Assembly (NCBI GenBank): GCA_016928015.1
Contig: JAFGLQ010000018.1
Coordinates: 1-37,768, forward strand
Direction: 5' to 3'
From: Dehalococcoidaceae bacterium
Lineage (GTDB): Bacteria > Chloroflexota > Dehalococcoidia > Dehalococcoidales > CSSed11-197
Length of the DNA stretch: 37,768 nucleotides
Part shown: positions 36,329-37,768 of the stretch, piece by piece
Layout of the letters: each line of letters opens with the position of its first letter
How positions within the stretch are numbered: the first letter of the stretch is position 1
Program-made: the position numbers and the translations under genes
Notes under the pieces: generated by a model
What the model saw: the letters and a program-made list of their open reading frames with translations, nothing else
Told to the model about the DNA's origin: nothing
Database searches by the model: none

Positions 36329-36343
36329 TTGGAATATTTCCAA
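36329..36343. repeat. 15-bp palindrome in the arsEFG-like leader
   Basis: TTGGAA, TAT, TTCCAA: perfect 6-bp arms around 3 nt. It also contains a possible TTG start (36329) of a 21-codon frame ending at 36394, with GGAG 8 nt upstream. Confidence 0.4.
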
Positions 36344-36416
36344 TATCGGGCAACAGTTTGGTTTTCAATTTCATTTCGCTGTATGGTAAATTAATATGAC
36401 AAAAGAGGTGAAAATA

Positions 36417-36662
36417 ATGAACATTAAGGTATTGGGTCCCGGCTGCGCAAAATGCCACAAACTCAACCAGCTGGTCAAAGAGGCGTTGGATGACTTGAAA
36501 ATGGAGGCTGACCTGGAATATATACAGGACATGAGTAAAATTATGGAATATCCCATACTTACCACTCCTGGGCTGGTCATTAACGAAAAGGTGGTTTCTG
36601 CCGGCAGGGTGCCATCCAAACAGGATATTATCAGCATGATAGAAAAAGCGAAGGCTGCCTAG
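36417..36662 (+). CDS. Small thioredoxin-fold protein (redox-active disulfide type, ArsE-like position)
   Basis: 81-residue thioredoxin-like protein of the small 'redox-active disulfide protein 2' type: MNIKVLGPGCAKCHKL with the redox pair Cys10 and Cys13, then the cis-Pro region ILTTPGLVINEKVV (about 43-56). The start is placed at ATG 36417 because GAGGTG lies 6 nt upstream. An in-frame ATG at 36396 has no ribosome site. It is cytoplasmic (no signal). Before an ArsF-like lipoprotein and an ArsG/CcdA-like permease, it would correspond to ArsE. That role is inferred from the neighbours; the thioredoxin-fold call is firmer. Confidence 0.82.
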   Translation: MNIKVLGPGCAKCHKLNQLVKEALDDLKMEADLEYIQDMSKIMEYPILTTPGLVINEKVVSAGRVPSKQDIISMIEKAKAA

Positions 36663-36705
36663 TTTAACATGGTTATTTCAATACTCCACAAACAGGAGAG
36701 AAAGT

Positions 36706-37185
36706 ATGATAAAGGGTAAATCAATACTATTGGTAGCGACGTTAGCAGTTTTGGTAATCGCAAGCCTGGCAGCATGTAACGGCTCGAACGGAAATACAAC
36801 CACGCCGAGAACCACCACCGGCCCTGCCGATCTGGTAGAAGTAACTTTCTTTTTTGAATCCGATAATTGCTTCTGCCTCGACCTGGCGGTGCAGTGGGTT
36901 GATACCGTAATGACGGAAGACTATGCCAGCGAACTTGCCGGCGGCAAACTGACCTACGACCGGTACGACACCCGCGACGCGGAAACCGCACCTCTGATGG
37001 AACAATTCAACGCAACCAAGTTCGCATTTTTCATTACAACCCACCACGGCGAAACCATCAATACCTGGCAGGTCAGCCGCATCTGGATGTATACCGATAC
37101 CAGCGGTACCAACGCACAGCTTAAAGAAAAATTCTTCGGTGAACTGCACCGCAACCTGGATAAAGCGCTCTACGGAGAATCCTAA
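36706..37185 (+). CDS. Lipoprotein with Cys-x-Cys motif, resembling the ArsF family
   Basis: 159 residues. The signal has KGKSILLVATLAVLVIAS and a lipobox ending at Cys24 (LAAC), then a Thr/Pro-rich linker to about residue 40. The mature domain opens with the strand VEVTFFF and Cys55-Phe-Cys57 in place of a thioredoxin CxxC. Later come FNATKFAFFIT and WQVSRIWMYTD, ending in an amphipathic helix. This layout matches, as I remember it, the ArsF-like family found between a small thioredoxin and ArsG-type permeases. It is probably an exported redox or organoarsenical-handling partner. AGGAG lies 7 nt before the ATG; the stop overlaps the next gene (TAATG). Confidence 0.65.
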   Translation: MIKGKSILLVATLAVLVIASLAACNGSNGNTTTPRTTTGPADLVEVTFFFESDNCFCLDLAVQWVDTVMTEDYASELAGGKLTYDRYDTRDAETAPLMEQFNATKFAFFITTHHGETINTWQVSRIWMYTDTSGTNAQLKEKFFGELHRNLDKALYGES

Positions 37186-37768
37186 TGGCATGGCTCTCGG
37201 ATTTTTTACACAACATATTCGTTGACACAGATGTCACCATATTCGCCGCATTGCTTCTGGGCCTGATGGCATCCGTCGGCCCTTGCACCATGGCAACCAA
37301 CGTAGCCTCCATTGCCTACATCAGCCGCCGCATAACGGACCGGAGGTATGCCGTCCTGGCCAGCCTCCTCTATTCCCTGGGCAGGATGATAACTTACACC
37401 CTGCTGGGAGTATTGATAATCGCCATCGGGCTGGAAGTGCCCGCGATCCGCAACTTCCTGGAGGGTGTGGGCGTCTATGTACTGGGCCCGCTGTTGATAA
37501 TTGCCGGCTTTCTTATGCTCATTGCCGACCGGATATCGTTCGGCGGTGGCGGCAGGCTGGCTGCGCTGGGCAACAAGGTGTCGGACTGGGGGCTCTTGGG
37601 GGCTTTATTCATGGGTATGATTTTTGCCCTGGCATTTTGCCCTTATGTAGCCGTGCTTTTCTTTGCTGTTCTGATACCCATGGCCCTTACCAGTACCGGC
37701 GGCGTATTCCTGCCTCCCCTGTTCGCCATCGGTACCGGCCTGCCCGTGATCCTGTTCGGCGTGCTGAT
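37185..37768 (+). CDS. CcdA/DsbD-like membrane protein, ArsG-type permease (cut by window edge)
   Basis: The first 194 residues are visible and the right edge cuts the frame. At least five hydrophobic segments occur (about 18-33, 56-82, 95-113, 137-160 and 165 onward). The family's paired cysteines are in VGPCTMATN (Cys34) and LAFCPYVAV (Cys152), the places where CcdA/DsbD proteins carry the membrane redox cysteines. The PCTMATNVASIAYISRR block resembles ArsG-type permeases linked to aromatic arsenical efflux. The ATG overlaps the lipoprotein stop (TAATG) and has GGAG 7 nt upstream. A plain CcdA-type thiol transporter is the alternative. Confidence 0.72.
   Translation, partial: MAWLSDFLHNIFVDTDVTIFAALLLGLMASVGPCTMATNVASIAYISRRITDRRYAVLASLLYSLGRMITYTLLGVLIIAIGLEVPAIRNFLEGVGVYVLGPLLIIAGFLMLIADRISFGGGGRLAALGNKVSDWGLLGALFMGMIFALAFCPYVAVLFFAVLIPMALTSTGGVFLPPLFAIGTGLPVILFGVL

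Noticed and set aside
36396-36416. Upstream in-frame ATG of the small thioredoxin gene
   Set aside because: It has no Shine-Dalgarno, whereas GAGGTG sits 6 nt before the ATG at 36417, where family similarity begins.

Overview
This looks like chromosomal DNA of a Chloroflexota bacterium, most likely class Dehalococcoidia (a relative of Dehalococcoides or Dehalogenimonas). The assignment is an inference from remembered gene order (an atpBEFHAGD cluster near ppsA, dgt, dnaG and rpoD), from the Zn-ribbon/AAA+ helicase-loader style and from a base composition near 50% GC. No rRNA, tRNA, IS element, prophage or CRISPR array was seen. Coding density is high, and much of the content is core housekeeping.

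Layout. 1-5473 (-): F-type ATP synthase genes atpB-E-F-H-A-G-D, with atpD cut by the left edge. 5818-6390 (-): a DUF151 bifunctional-nuclease-family gene with its own consensus promoter and terminator. 6594-15799 (+): PEP synthase, dGTPase-like protein, primase, primary sigma factor and an SbcC/Rad50-like ATPase, packed tightly in a macromolecular-synthesis-type operon. 15796-19225 (-): uvrA followed by an HD-domain protein. 19362-22307 (+): M20 amidohydrolase, an orphan 2-hydroxyacyl-CoA-dehydratase-type activator and thioredoxin reductase. 22358-26243 (+): rplI, dnaB, a DnaD-domain protein and a DnaC/DnaI-like loader carrying two complete AAA+ modules in one chain. 26290-26820 (+): an HNH nuclease. 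26840-30057 (-): lysA-holB-ricT. 30204-30929 (+): a HAD hydrolase. 30942-31700 (-): an unrecognised protein. 31866-33048 (+): ppa and an FKBP lipoprotein. 33106-36108 (-): hemW-lepA. 36417-37768 (+): a small thioredoxin, a lipoprotein resembling the ArsF family, and a CcdA/ArsG-like membrane protein cut by the right edge. The last three look like an arsEFG-type organoarsenical resistance operon behind a perfect-consensus promoter overlapped by a 32-bp dyad.

The most interesting items are: (i) the tandem AAA+ helicase loader, whose two Walker A lysines and two Walker B Asp-Asp pairs are each exactly 186 residues apart, encoded with dnaB and a DnaD-like gene; (ii) the arsEFG-like operon with its operator-like dyad and no visible ArsR; (iii) several genes (dnaG, HNH, lysA, hemW) whose -10 boxes lie only 9-10 nt before the start codon, suggesting leaderless mRNAs; (iv) frequent TTG starts behind strong Shine-Dalgarno sites. 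These are readings of the sequence alone; no searches were run.
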